Of a DNA stretch of 64,000 bases, positions 8,595 to 16,381 are shown one piece after another. Location: the NCBI RefSeq assembly GCF_031180965.1, contig NZ_JAPSLH010000014.1:44493-108492 (forward strand), read 5' to 3'. Each line of letters opens with the position of its first letter. The stretch's first letter is position 1. This stretch comes from Chelativorans sp. (GTDB lineage: Bacteria; Pseudomonadota; Alphaproteobacteria; Rhizobiales; Rhizobiaceae). The notes under the pieces were generated by a model, which was not told the DNA's origin, did no database searches, and saw only the letters and a list, made by a program, of their open reading frames with translations. The position numbers and the translations under genes are program-made.

Positions 8595-9010
8595 GCACCG
8601 CGCGCAACACACTCCTCTTCGGCGCCGCGCTTGCCGCCGCAACCGCCGCTGTCGCCGTCGATCACTACTCCAATCCGGTGCCGCGCGCAGGCACGGCGGC
8701 GGCTACCGCGTCGGTCTCCGCCGCACCCTGTTCGGCAGCGGCCCCGTGCTCTGCTGGAGCCCCTGCGGCGGCTCCGGCAACGAGCGAGGCCGCTCCAGTC
8801 GCGGCTCCCACGGCACCCTGCGCTGCCGGCGCGCCATGTTCGGCAGCGGCACCGAAGCTCGCGCCGCCGGCTCCCCCTGCAGCGCCGCCGGCCAGGCGGG
8901 CAAAGCTTGCTCCGCCTCCGCCGCCGGCTCCGCTTCCCTCCGAGACGAAAAAGCTCCCGCCGCCTCCGCCGCCGGCGCCACTGCCGGCAAAAGGCCAGGT
9001 GAATGGCTGA
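8591..9010 (+). CDS. Small Ala/Pro-rich, Cys-paired membrane-anchored protein of unknown function
   Basis: 139 residues and no recognised domain. A hydrophobic N-terminal segment (about residues 8-24) looks like an uncleaved anchor or signal. An Ala-rich linker follows with four cysteines in two C-x5-C pairs (Cys47/53 and Cys77/83, each in a PCSAAAPC- or PCAAGAPC-like unit), then two imperfect copies of a K-L-A/P-polyproline-APLP tail (residues 105-133). The start overlaps the permease stop (ATGA) and its end overlaps the next gene by 8 bp, so it is very likely translated as part of the operon. The extreme Ala/Pro content could arise from a GC-rich spurious frame, but the tight overlaps on both sides argue that it is real. 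A periplasmic thiol carrier or tether is a guess. Confidence 0.6.
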   Translation: MSTARNTLLFGAALAAATAAVAVDHYSNPVPRAGTAAATASVSAAPCSAAAPCSAGAPAAAPATSEAAPVAAPTAPCAAGAPCSAAAPKLAPPAPPAAPPARRAKLAPPPPPAPLPSETKKLPPPPPPAPLPAKGQVNG

Positions 9011-9590
9011 AAGTCATAAGGAAATCGCGCTGCGCGAGATCGCATTCTGCGAGAGCCTGCTCGCCAAGGGCGGGCTCAACATGCTCAGCGAGACGTTCCG
9101 CGGCACGGACGAGATCACCGCTTGGCAACACTATCCGCCAGGCGACGTCTTCGACCCGGTCAGCGGTGCGCAGTGGTTCTACCACTGCCATCCTTCCGAT
9201 GAGGGCGCGGTGGAACATGGCCACTTCCACTGCTTTCTGCGCCCACAGGGGATCGAGGGCCCGATCCATCACCTAGCGGCGGTGGGAGTAGACGCTTATG
9301 GGCGCGTTCGGCGGATATTCACCGTGAACCAGTGGGTCGTCGGTGACGACTGGCTGGACGCCGAAGGTACAATCCCGCTGCTAGCGCGTTTCGACGTCCA
9401 GATGCCGCGTCCGTCCTATCTCGTTAATCGCTGGTTGACAGCAATCTTTACGGCTTATGAGGGAGAGATCGCCGGATTGGTCCGCAAGCGTGACACGGTG
9501 CTTGCAGCGCACCGTCCGCCGGACGGTGTTGATACGCGTCAGGACCGGGCACTCGAGGTCGTTTCCGAGTTCAGGTTCCCGGATTTATAG
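9003..9590 (+). CDS. Conserved protein of unknown function (resembles DUF6969), His/Cys-rich core
   Basis: 195 residues, no signal peptide and no membrane helix, so cytoplasmic if the start is right. The most striking block is at residues 59-77: FYHCHPSDEGAVEHGHFHCF, with His61, Cys62, His63, His72, His74, His76 and Cys77, which looks like a metal- or cofactor-binding site. An IHHLAAVGVDAYGRVRRIFT beta-rich stretch follows. I believe this matches the DUF6969 group but could not check. Overlaps the Cys/Pro-rich gene by 8 bp and closes the sulfur operon. Confidence 0.75.
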   Translation: MAESHKEIALREIAFCESLLAKGGLNMLSETFRGTDEITAWQHYPPGDVFDPVSGAQWFYHCHPSDEGAVEHGHFHCFLRPQGIEGPIHHLAAVGVDAYGRVRRIFTVNQWVVGDDWLDAEGTIPLLARFDVQMPRPSYLVNRWLTAIFTAYEGEIAGLVRKRDTVLAAHRPPDGVDTRQDRALEVVSEFRFPDL

Positions 9591-9821
9591 GTGCGACCGA
9601 CGGGGCCGTGGCAGGCGAACACGAAGTTGGTATCGTAGATGAATGCGTAGTGGTATCCTATTTGGGTACGGCAACCGGGCGCCTGATGGCGGCACGAGAC
9701 GTACTGGTTGAGTTCTAGTCATAGCGACGGGTGCCCAACCGATCATGGCTGTAGTCCTTGCCCGCGTGACGAGCGAGATCATGCCTACCACCAGCAGCCC
9801 CGCAGTTTAGCGGCGTCTCCC

Positions 9822-9975
9822 GCCGCGAGATCCGGCTGTCGGTTGGCCGCCTCACAGCCTCACAAATCTTTAAAAGATTGGCCTTCGTCTTGCTCGCTTC
9901 ACAGAGAGGTTGAAGTAGGTTGGCGGCATCAGCCGCACCTCGTGGCCAGCTTTGTAGCCAGCACGCAGAATGAGG
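9822..9975 (-). pseudogene. Remnant of an IS110-family transposase
   Basis: Read on the minus strand, two adjacent frames give AGHEVRLMPPTYFNLSVKRA and then, after a frameshift, SKTKANLLKICEAVRRPT. These line up with the conserved IS110-family N-terminal RNase-H-like stretch (GHEVRLMPP.YVKPYVKR.KTDAADAEAICEAV.RPT), known to me from the family. Both the frameshift and a deletion (the DAAD acidic motif is lost) show it is dead. No ends of the element could be seen. The rest of the interval 9591-10071 has no convincing gene. Confidence 0.6.
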
Positions 9976-10071
9976 TGAATTGGGCGGCAGCGGTGACGTC
10001 ACGCCGCCCTTTTCCGGCATGCAGCGTTCCACGCAGGTAACAATCCGCGCCAGTGCGCTCTCCGATGCTGC

Positions 10072-10983
10072 CTATTCGGCCGCCCGCAACGTGACAGGCC
10101 TCAGCGAAGCAAGTTCCCGCGCCTTGGCGAGGCTTGCGGGCAGTTCCCGGCGGTAGCGCCGGCCAATCTCCATCATGAGCACGGTATCGGGCAGGAAATC
10201 GAGCTCGGCAAAGATGTCGTCCCAGGCAATGTTCCCCCAACCAAGCGGCATGTGCAGATCCCCCAGCCCCAGCGCGGTCGCTTCCTGCGGGTAGTGGAAT
10301 TTCGAATGGCCGGTCGGCAGGCCGAAGGAATCGTGCACATGGAGATGGCCTGTGACGGGCGCCATGGCGCGCAACTCCGCTTGGAAGTCGAGCCCGCGGA
10401 AGGTGCTCTCGATATAGGCGTGGCTGAAATCGATGAGCGCGACCAGATTGGGATGGTTCACCGCCTTCACCGTCGCCGCCACCTCGGTGGGCGTCTGCCG
10501 ATATTGGCCGAAATCGGTGGTGAAGATGTTTTCCAGTGCAATCCGAACGCCATAGGGCCTTGCGAATTCGGCGAGCTCGAAGAGAGCGTCCCGTTCGCGC
10601 TTCTCCGCCTCGGCGCGGTCGGCGACCTGATCGGCGCGCAGGAAGCCGCTATGTTGCACGATGACGCGCGCATCGACGCGGTCGCAAAGCTCGACCAGAG
10701 CCTTGGCGGCGGCGAGCTGGTAGCGCACCGTAACAGGATCCATGAAGTTCGAGGAGACGAGCCCGTGCACCGTGTAACGGAAGGGGTATTTCTTGGTGAG
10801 CGCCACGAGCGTCTCGGCGCGCTCTTCGACGATGCGGCCGCCGGCAACGACATCAAGGCTGGTCAGGCCGAGTTCGACCGTATCGACCCCAATCTCGGCC
10901 AAATAGCGCAGGTCCGATTCAAAACTTTCCAGTTCTCCGTCCACCGACCCTGCGGTAAAGCCGACACCCGTAATATTGCTCAT
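10072..10983 (-). CDS. Sugar phosphate isomerase/epimerase-type TIM-barrel protein
   Basis: 303 residues of the xylose-isomerase-like TIM-barrel family (AP endonuclease 2 superfamily). Visible motifs include YLAEIGVDTVELGLTSLDVV, VIVQHSGFL, RIALENIFTTDFGQY, LVALIDFSHAYIES and GHLHVHDSFG, giving the Glu, Asp, His and His ligands expected for the metal site. The ATG at 10983 is chosen for its strong GAGGAGAAGAAG RBS; the frame is open to 11022. Last gene of the Ugp-type operon, 35 bp after the ATPase gene, so its substrate is probably the imported sugar or polyol (or phosphate ester). Confidence 0.85.
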   Translation of the reverse strand: MSNITGVGFTAGSVDGELESFESDLRYLAEIGVDTVELGLTSLDVVAGGRIVEERAETLVALTKKYPFRYTVHGLVSSNFMDPVTVRYQLAAAKALVELCDRVDARVIVQHSGFLRADQVADRAEAEKRERDALFELAEFARPYGVRIALENIFTTDFGQYRQTPTEVAATVKAVNHPNLVALIDFSHAYIESTFRGLDFQAELRAMAPVTGHLHVHDSFGLPTGHSKFHYPQEATALGLGDLHMPLGWGNIAWDDIFAELDFLPDTVLMMEIGRRYRRELPASLAKARELASLRPVTLRAAE

Positions 10984-11018
10984 CTTCTTCTCCTCGATTG
11001 AGCTGGGAATTCTTGAAT

Positions 11019-12113
11019 TCACGCATGCGCGTCGATGCGGCGGCCGTCCTCTGCTGAGAAGACGTGCAGGGCATCGTCGTTGAATTCCAGGTGCACCGGA
11101 GCGCCGGAAGGGATATCGACATTCTCGGTCTCGACGGCGACGATGCGCGTTCCGCTTGCATCGGCATGGATGAGCCGAGCAGCGCCGAGCTCCTCGATAT
11201 ACTCCACCAGAGCCGGAATTGCCCCCGGCTTTTGCTCGTTCGTCCGGCGCACGGCTTCCGGGCGTACGCCAAGCACGAGTTTGCGCCCTGGCCTGCGCTG
11301 GCCGTTGAGGGGCTCGGCGGCAAGCCGGCCGCCGCGGCCATAGACGAAGTGGCCCTGCTCATCGAACATGCCTTCGATGAGGTTCATGGCTGGTGAGCCG
11401 ATGAAGTCCGCTACGAAGCGGCTGGCCGGACGGTTGTAGACCTCCGACGGCTTTCCGATCTGCTCAACGCGTCCGGCATTCATAATGATGAGCCGGTCCG
11501 CGAGCGTCATGGCCTCCGTCTGGTCGTGGGTGACGAAGACCGAGGTGACGCCGAGGTCGCGATGGAGCCTGCGCACCTCTGCCCGCATGGCGACGCGAAG
11601 CTTGGCATCGAGATTGGAGAATGGCTCGTCGAACAGGAAAACCTTGGGCTCGCGCACCATTGCGCGCGCCATGGCCACGCGCTGCCGCTGTCCGCCCGAA
11701 AGCTGTCCCGGTCGCCGGTCGAGATAATCTTCAAGGCCGACGGACTTCGCCACGGCGCGGACACGCTCGTCGCGCTGCGCCCGCGGCACGCCGGCCACTT
11801 TCAGCGAATAGCCGATATTCTGCGCCACCGTCATGTGCGGATAGAGCGCGTAGTTCTGGAACACCATGGCGCAGCCTCGGTCACGCGGCTCCACCTGGTT
11901 CACAAGCCGATCGCCGATATGGATCTCGCCTGCGGTGACTTCCTCCAGGCCGGCGATCATGCGCAGAAGCGTGGACTTGCCGCAGCCCGACGGGCCGAGG
12001 ATGACGATGAACTCTCCAGCCTCGATCTCCACGTTCACACCGTGGATCACCGGCGTTTTGCCGTAGTTCTTCTTGACGGACTTCAGCGTGATAGCAGCCA
12101 TTTTTCGATCCAT
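11019..12113 (-). CDS. ugpC: ABC transporter ATP-binding protein, UgpC/MalK family
   Basis: 364 residues. Walker [16 protein letters not shown]-loop region [12 protein letters not shown], signature [19 protein letters not shown], Walker [17 protein letters not shown] and the switch His ([16 protein letters not shown]) are all intact. The C-terminal 120 residues form the regulatory OB-fold typical of the MalK/UgpC group ([10 protein letters not shown]). ATG at 12113 immediately follows the permease stop; ATG at 12101 (MAAITLKSV) is an equally good start. The gene symbol is by analogy with the neighbouring UgpB-like protein. Confidence 0.93.
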   Translation of the reverse strand: MDRKMAAITLKSVKKNYGKTPVIHGVNVEIEAGEFIVILGPSGCGKSTLLRMIAGLEEVTAGEIHIGDRLVNQVEPRDRGCAMVFQNYALYPHMTVAQNIGYSLKVAGVPRAQRDERVRAVAKSVGLEDYLDRRPGQLSGGQRQRVAMARAMVREPKVFLFDEPFSNLDAKLRVAMRAEVRRLHRDLGVTSVFVTHDQTEAMTLADRLIIMNAGRVEQIGKPSEVYNRPASRFVADFIGSPAMNLIEGMFDEQGHFVYGRGGRLAAEPLNGQRRPGRKLVLGVRPEAVRRTNEQKPGAIPALVEYIEELGAARLIHADASGTRIVAVETENVDIPSGAPVHLEFNDDALHVFSAEDGRRIDAHA

Positions 12114-13031
12114 TCACTTGTCGCGGGAGATGAGGCCGCGCACGAACCAGCGCTGCGCAAGCGCAACGATGACGAGCGGCGGCAGCATGATGATCAAGGC
12201 ACCCGCCATGGTGACGTTCCAGTCCGGCGTGCCGTTCTGGGCCGGGATCAGCGCCTTCAACTGCATCACCACCGTGCCGTAGTTCTCACGGTCCGTAGTG
12301 ACCAGGAGCGGCCATAAATACTGGTTCCAGGACGACACGAACATGATGGTGGCGAGCGCCAGCATGTTGGTCCGGGAAAGCGGGATGAGTACGTCGAAAA
12401 AGAAGCGCATCGGCCCGGAGCCGTCCATCTTCGAGGCCTCTACCAGTTCGTCGGGCACGGTCATGAAGAACTGGCGGTAGAGGAAGGTGCCGGTCGCCGT
12501 GGCCACCAGCGGCAGGATCAGCCCGGTATAGGAGTTGAGGAGGTTCCAGTTGAGGCTCACTTCCACACCAGTGAGCGCTGAGATGAGGCCCGTCAGGCCC
12601 AGCGTATCGAGCAGGGTCTGAAAGGGCGAGAGCGCGTTGGCGGCGATCGAGTAGGTCGGCACGATTCGCACTTCCAGCGGCAGCATCAAGGTGACGAAGA
12701 TCATCCAGAAACAGACCATCCGCGCCCGATAGTTGAAGAAGACGATCGAGAAGGCGGAAAGGGCGGCAATGGTGATCTTGCCGAAGGTCACGCCCAGCGC
12801 CACGATCAGGCTGTTCAGCAGTTTCGGACCCAGATCCGCCCGGTTCCAAGCAGCCTCAATGTTCTCCCAAAGGTGGGCGCTCGGCCAGAGGCTCATCGGC
12901 ACCCGGGCGATCTCGGAAAGCGACTGCGAAGCGGCCACCAGGACGACCCAGAAGGGGGTGACGACGATGAGAAAGCCGATCACCATCATCGCATAGCTGA
13001 TCGCGTTGAAGAGGGGGGAGCGCTCGATCAT
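12114..13031 (-). CDS. ugpE: Sugar ABC transporter permease, UgpE type
   Basis: 305 residues with six membrane helices and the EAA loop EASKMDGSGPMRFFFDVLIP near residue 200, the contact site for the ATPase. The N-terminus (FNAISYAMMVIGFLIVVTPF) is the usual first helix of the MalG/UgpE family. Stop and the ATPase start are directly adjacent; the partner permease ends 9 bp upstream. Confidence 0.92.
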   Translation of the reverse strand: MIERSPLFNAISYAMMVIGFLIVVTPFWVVLVAASQSLSEIARVPMSLWPSAHLWENIEAAWNRADLGPKLLNSLIVALGVTFGKITIAALSAFSIVFFNYRARMVCFWMIFVTLMLPLEVRIVPTYSIAANALSPFQTLLDTLGLTGLISALTGVEVSLNWNLLNSYTGLILPLVATATGTFLYRQFFMTVPDELVEASKMDGSGPMRFFFDVLIPLSRTNMLALATIMFVSSWNQYLWPLLVTTDRENYGTVVMQLKALIPAQNGTPDWNVTMAGALIIMLPPLVIVALAQRWFVRGLISRDK

Positions 13032-13040
13032 CGTCTTCTC

Positions 13041-13925
13041 CTACGCGTAGTGGATCCGCCGCTCGATCCATTTGAACTGGACGAAAGTGAGCGCCATCAC
13101 GAGCAGCATGAGCACGATGCTCTGAGCGGCGGCCCCCGAATAATCGAGGCCCCTGAACCCGTCGAAATAGATCTTGTAGACCATCACCTCCGTGCTTCCG
13201 ACAGGACCGCCCTCAGTCATCACGTCGATCAGCCCGAAGCTGTCGGTGAAGCTCGAGATGATGTTCATGATCAGAAGGAAGAAGGTGGTGGGAGCTATCA
13301 GCGGCAGCTGCAGGTCGATCATGCGTCGCGCCGGGCCGGCGCCGTCCATGGCGCCTGCCTCGAACATCGAGCGCGGGATCATCTGCAGGGCGGCGAGGAA
13401 GAAGATGAAATTGTAGCCGATGCCGAGCCAGGCATGGCAGACGATGACCATCAGCAGGGCATGAGCGCCGTTGGTCGCCGGATTCCAGATGCCGGGCCAC
13501 ATTCCGTTGAGCGTTCCGACAAGGCCGGCCTCGGGCGAGAAGATGAACCGGAAGGCCACGCCCGCCGCCGGCGCCGCAATTGCGTAGGGCCAGATATACA
13601 CGTCTTGGAATATCTTAGTGCCACGCAAAGACCGGTCGACAAAGAGCGCGAGGACGAGCGCCAGGGTCATGGAAATGCCGGTCGCCGCGAGCGCGTAGAG
13701 GCCGCTGCGCATAACCGTGTTCCAGTACCTGGCGTCGCCAAATACCTGGCGAAAATTATCGAAACCCACCCAGACATTGCCTCCGCCCCAGGCCTGTTCC
13801 AGCGTGAAGGCCCAATAGAGCGCCTGCGAGGCCGGCCAGTAGAAGAAGACGAAGATCAAGATGAGCTGTGGCGCGATCAGCAGCCAGGGCAAGAGCCGGT
13901 TCCGGTAGTATGCGCGTCGTTCCAT
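13041..13925 (-). CDS. ugpA: Sugar ABC transporter permease, UgpA type
   Basis: 294 residues from the ATG at 13925 (MERRAYYRNRLLPWLLIAPQ), which begins right before the first helix; the frame is open to 13991. Six helices and the EAA loop (FEAGAMDGAGPARRMIDLQL). The block ILIFVFFYWPASQALYWAFT is characteristic of UgpA/MalF-like permeases. Works with the UgpE-type permease and UgpC-type ATPase. Confidence 0.92.
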   Translation of the reverse strand: MERRAYYRNRLLPWLLIAPQLILIFVFFYWPASQALYWAFTLEQAWGGGNVWVGFDNFRQVFGDARYWNTVMRSGLYALAATGISMTLALVLALFVDRSLRGTKIFQDVYIWPYAIAAPAAGVAFRFIFSPEAGLVGTLNGMWPGIWNPATNGAHALLMVIVCHAWLGIGYNFIFFLAALQMIPRSMFEAGAMDGAGPARRMIDLQLPLIAPTTFFLLIMNIISSFTDSFGLIDVMTEGGPVGSTEVMVYKIYFDGFRGLDYSGAAAQSIVLMLLVMALTFVQFKWIERRIHYA

Positions 13926-13996
13926 AGGGCTGCGGTCCCGAACGTTCGATGATGAGCGAGGGGCATGGGCGGGAATGCAGCCATACCCCATCTTCG

Positions 13997-15340
13997 CTAG
14001 TTCAGCTGAGCGCCCTGATAGGTCTTCTCAAAACGGCGCAGCACCGCGTTGCTGCGTTCGGCAGCGCCGTCCAATGCCTCCTGCACAGGCACGTTCTGGA
14101 ACAGCACCTGCTGGATCGTGTCCCCCATCTCCTTGCGGATGGCGGTGAAGTTGCCGAGACGGATGCCGCGCGTATATTCCGTCGGCGGTGTGTAGGTCAG
14201 GCTCTCGATCGCTAGCTCGCGGCCCTTGTAAGGAGCCTTGTCATAGAAGCCCTTGGCCTTCATCGCCTGGAAGCCGGTATTGGTGACCGGAATGTAACCG
14301 GTGACGGTGGACCACCATTCCACCTGGTCCGGCTGGGCGATGAAGTTGTAGAAGGCGGCCGCGCCCTTGTATTCCTCGTCCGATTTGCCCTTGAGCGTCC
14401 AGAGCGACGCGCCGCCCACCAGCGAGTTCTTCCGCTCGGTGCCGGCCCAGATGGGCAGCATCGCCACTTCCCAGTTCATGCCTTCGACCGCCTGCTTGGC
14501 GAAGGTGCCGTGGTCGGCGATCGAGCTGCTCACGATCTGGCACTTGGCGTTGACGAAGGCAGCGTTCGACGTCTCGCCCGTCGCCTTGCTCTTGTGGACC
14601 AACAGGCCTTCGTCATGCAGCTTCTTCAGCCAGGTGAGCTGGTCGACGAATTTTGTCTTGTTGAACACCACCTCGGCATCGAGGCCCTCATAGCCGTTGC
14701 CCTTGGTCGCGATCGGCTGGTTATGGATGGCGGAGAATTGCTCGAACCACTGCCAGACACCGGTGGGATCGAAAGCGATCGGGCAGTCATAGCCGGCGCC
14801 CTTCATGGCGCGCGCGACCTGTTCCACTTCTTCCCAGGTCTCCGGCAGGCCTTCGAAGCCGACCTTCTTCAGCGCGTCCGTGTTGTAATAGATCATCGCC
14901 GTCGAAGAGTTGAAGGGGAAGGAGAGCAGCTCTCCCTGGCTGGTCGAATAGTAGCTGGCGATGCCGGAGAAGTAATTGCTCCAGTCGATCTGGTGCCCAT
15001 TCTTCTCCATCAGCTCGCGCGCCGGCACATAGGCACCCGAAAGCATCAGGTCCAGCGTCCCGCCGTCATAGATCTGGGCAATGGCCGGCTGCTTGTTGGC
15101 GCGGAAAGCGGCGATCGTGTTCTGGAGGGTCGCCTCATAGGTGTCATGGCCGACGCAGACGATCTCGTACTCGTTCTGGGAGTCGTTGAAGCGCTTGCAC
15201 ATCTCCTGGACCCGTTCGCCGAGATCGCCGCTCAGGCCGTACCAGAATTCGAACTTGGTGGAGGCCGCAAAGGCCGGTGATGCGGTGAGCGCCGAAACGC
15301 TTGCTGCTAGGGCCGCAGCGAGCAGCCTGGTAAATGTCAT
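13997..15340 (-). CDS. ugpB: Extracellular solute-binding protein, UgpB-like (glycerol-3-phosphate or related)
   Basis: 447 residues. Sec signal peptide at 1-25 (ending ASPAFA). The mature N-terminus, FEFWYGLSGDLGERVQEMCKR, then RFNDSQNEYEIV and AAFRANKQPAIAQIYDGGTL, is the recognisable UgpB pattern, including the Trp-Tyr pair seen in sn-glycerol-3-phosphate binders. ATG at 15340 is chosen because it starts the signal peptide; the open frame extends to 15460. First transport gene of the operon, 175 bp downstream of the GntR gene. The exact ligand (G3P, glycerophosphodiester or another polyol phosphate) is not certain. Confidence 0.88.
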   Translation of the reverse strand: MTFTRLLAAALAASVSALTASPAFAASTKFEFWYGLSGDLGERVQEMCKRFNDSQNEYEIVCVGHDTYEATLQNTIAAFRANKQPAIAQIYDGGTLDLMLSGAYVPARELMEKNGHQIDWSNYFSGIASYYSTSQGELLSFPFNSSTAMIYYNTDALKKVGFEGLPETWEEVEQVARAMKGAGYDCPIAFDPTGVWQWFEQFSAIHNQPIATKGNGYEGLDAEVVFNKTKFVDQLTWLKKLHDEGLLVHKSKATGETSNAAFVNAKCQIVSSSIADHGTFAKQAVEGMNWEVAMLPIWAGTERKNSLVGGASLWTLKGKSDEEYKGAAAFYNFIAQPDQVEWWSTVTGYIPVTNTGFQAMKAKGFYDKAPYKGRELAIESLTYTPPTEYTRGIRLGNFTAIRKEMGDTIQQVLFQNVPVQEALDGAAERSNAVLRRFEKTYQGAQLN

Positions 15341-15515
15341 CTGCCGTTCTCCCGTGTGGACGTGAACGCCTTCCCTTCGAGGCAGGCACCCACTAGCGGG
15401 CGAAGATGACGTTTGCTTCACGTCCAGATGAAGCTCGGATGACATTTGTGGATGAGGCACGCTGCCAGCCGCGCGAAGCGCAGCGGGTGCCGCAGCACCA
15501 GCCGCGCTGATCGCA

Positions 15516-16241
15516 CTACTCTGCGGCTTCTCTCATCGGGATCAGCCGCCGTTCCACCTGCTGGAGATGCAGGCGCATCGCCGTCGCGGCGCCGGAAAGG
15601 TCGCGCTCGGCAATTGCCTGCACGATGCGCTCGTGGTCCTCAAAGCTGTGATGGTCATCCGGCGGCCGCGCGCCTTCCGAGCGCAGGCGGCCCCACACAA
15701 CTGTCCGGCGTACGGCATTGAGCACGTCGAAGAGACCAAGCAGCACGCTGTTTCGGCTTGCCTGCGCAATCTGCCGGTGCAGGAGGTTGTCGAAATTCTC
15801 GTATTGGCGCCAGGTCTCCGCCGCGCGCGTCTGTGCCATCGACTGCCGCATGGTGGCGATATCATCGAGCGTGGCGTGCAGCGCCGCCTCCCGCGCGATC
15901 TCCGGCTCGATGATGAGCCGCGCCCGCATCACGTCGGCGGGGCTGGTGCGGCCGGCAATCTCGGAAATGCCGATCGTCTCCTCGACGGGGCCGCTGCCCA
16001 CGAACGTGCCTTTGCCGACATGGCGCCAAATGCGCCCGTCCTTCTCCAGCACCGCGAGCGCCTTGCGCAGGTCACCGCGCGAGACACCCAGGCCCTCGCA
16101 CAGCTCGCGTTCTGGCGGCAGCCGCGTTTCGCCCGACAGGTCCATCTGCGCCAAATACGCCTGTAGCTGCACCAAGGCAGCGTGGCCGCCGCTTCCCAAC
16201 CTGTCCATTGGTTTAACCAATCGCCACGTGATTTTCCTCAT
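15516..16241 (-). CDS. GntR/FadR-family transcriptional regulator (FCD domain)
   Basis: 241 residues. Winged helix at about 20-80 (LPPERELCEGLGVSRGDLRK then ALAVLEKDGRIW) and an all-helical FCD domain (ARLIIEPEIAREAALHATLD; NLLHRQIAQASRN; DDHHSFEDHERIVQAI) with the metal-ligand Asp/His positions of that group. ATG at 16241 has a short AGAGG RBS; ATG at 16208 is a possible alternative. It sits between the Ugp-type operon, on its own strand, and the divergent NitT/TauT-type operon, and could control either. A palindrome fitting the FCD-regulator consensus lies over its 5' end. Confidence 0.9.
   Translation of the reverse strand: MRKITWRLVKPMDRLGSGGHAALVQLQAYLAQMDLSGETRLPPERELCEGLGVSRGDLRKALAVLEKDGRIWRHVGKGTFVGSGPVEETIGISEIAGRTSPADVMRARLIIEPEIAREAALHATLDDIATMRQSMAQTRAAETWRQYENFDNLLHRQIAQASRNSVLLGLFDVLNAVRRTVVWGRLRSEGARPPDDHHSFEDHERIVQAIAERDLSGAATAMRLHLQQVERRLIPMREAAE
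16207..16221. promoter_or_regulatory. FadR/PdhR-type operator palindrome (TGGTNNNACCA core)
   Basis: ATTGGTTTAACCAAT is a perfect 7+1+7 palindrome containing TGGTTTAACCA, which fits the TGGTNNNACCA core known for FadR-family regulators such as PdhR. It overlaps codons 7-12 of the annotated gntR frame (or the start codon of the shorter alternative), so autoregulation is inferred. Confidence 0.6.
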
Positions 16242-16344
16242 CTGCCTCTAGACGCAACCAGCCGCTTCGTCAATCTCACCACGGTTTTCGCCCTGCGAGG
16301 CACTTGCTTCAGATTTGCCGCTTGACCAATGCTGTTCGGAAGCC

Positions 16345-16366
16345 TAACCATTTTGAAGATTGGTTA
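16345..16366. promoter_or_regulatory. Spaced inverted TAACCA/TGGTTA pair upstream of the NitT/TauT-type ABC operon
   Basis: TAACCA and TGGTTA face each other across 10 bp, ending 15 bp before the binding-protein ATG. Another ACCAAT lies at 16325-16330. These half-sites match the palindrome at 16207, suggesting that the GntR protein also acts on the divergent operon. The spacing differs from the canonical operator, so this is weaker evidence. Confidence 0.35.
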
Positions 16367-16381
16367 TAGGGAGGAGATACC

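Noticed and set aside
9511..9527. ACCGTCC-GCC-GGACGGT palindrome similar to the TetR operator
   Set aside because: It lies deep inside the last sulfur-operon gene, encodes His-Arg-Pro-Pro-Asp-Gly in frame and has a different spacing; probably chance in GC-rich DNA.
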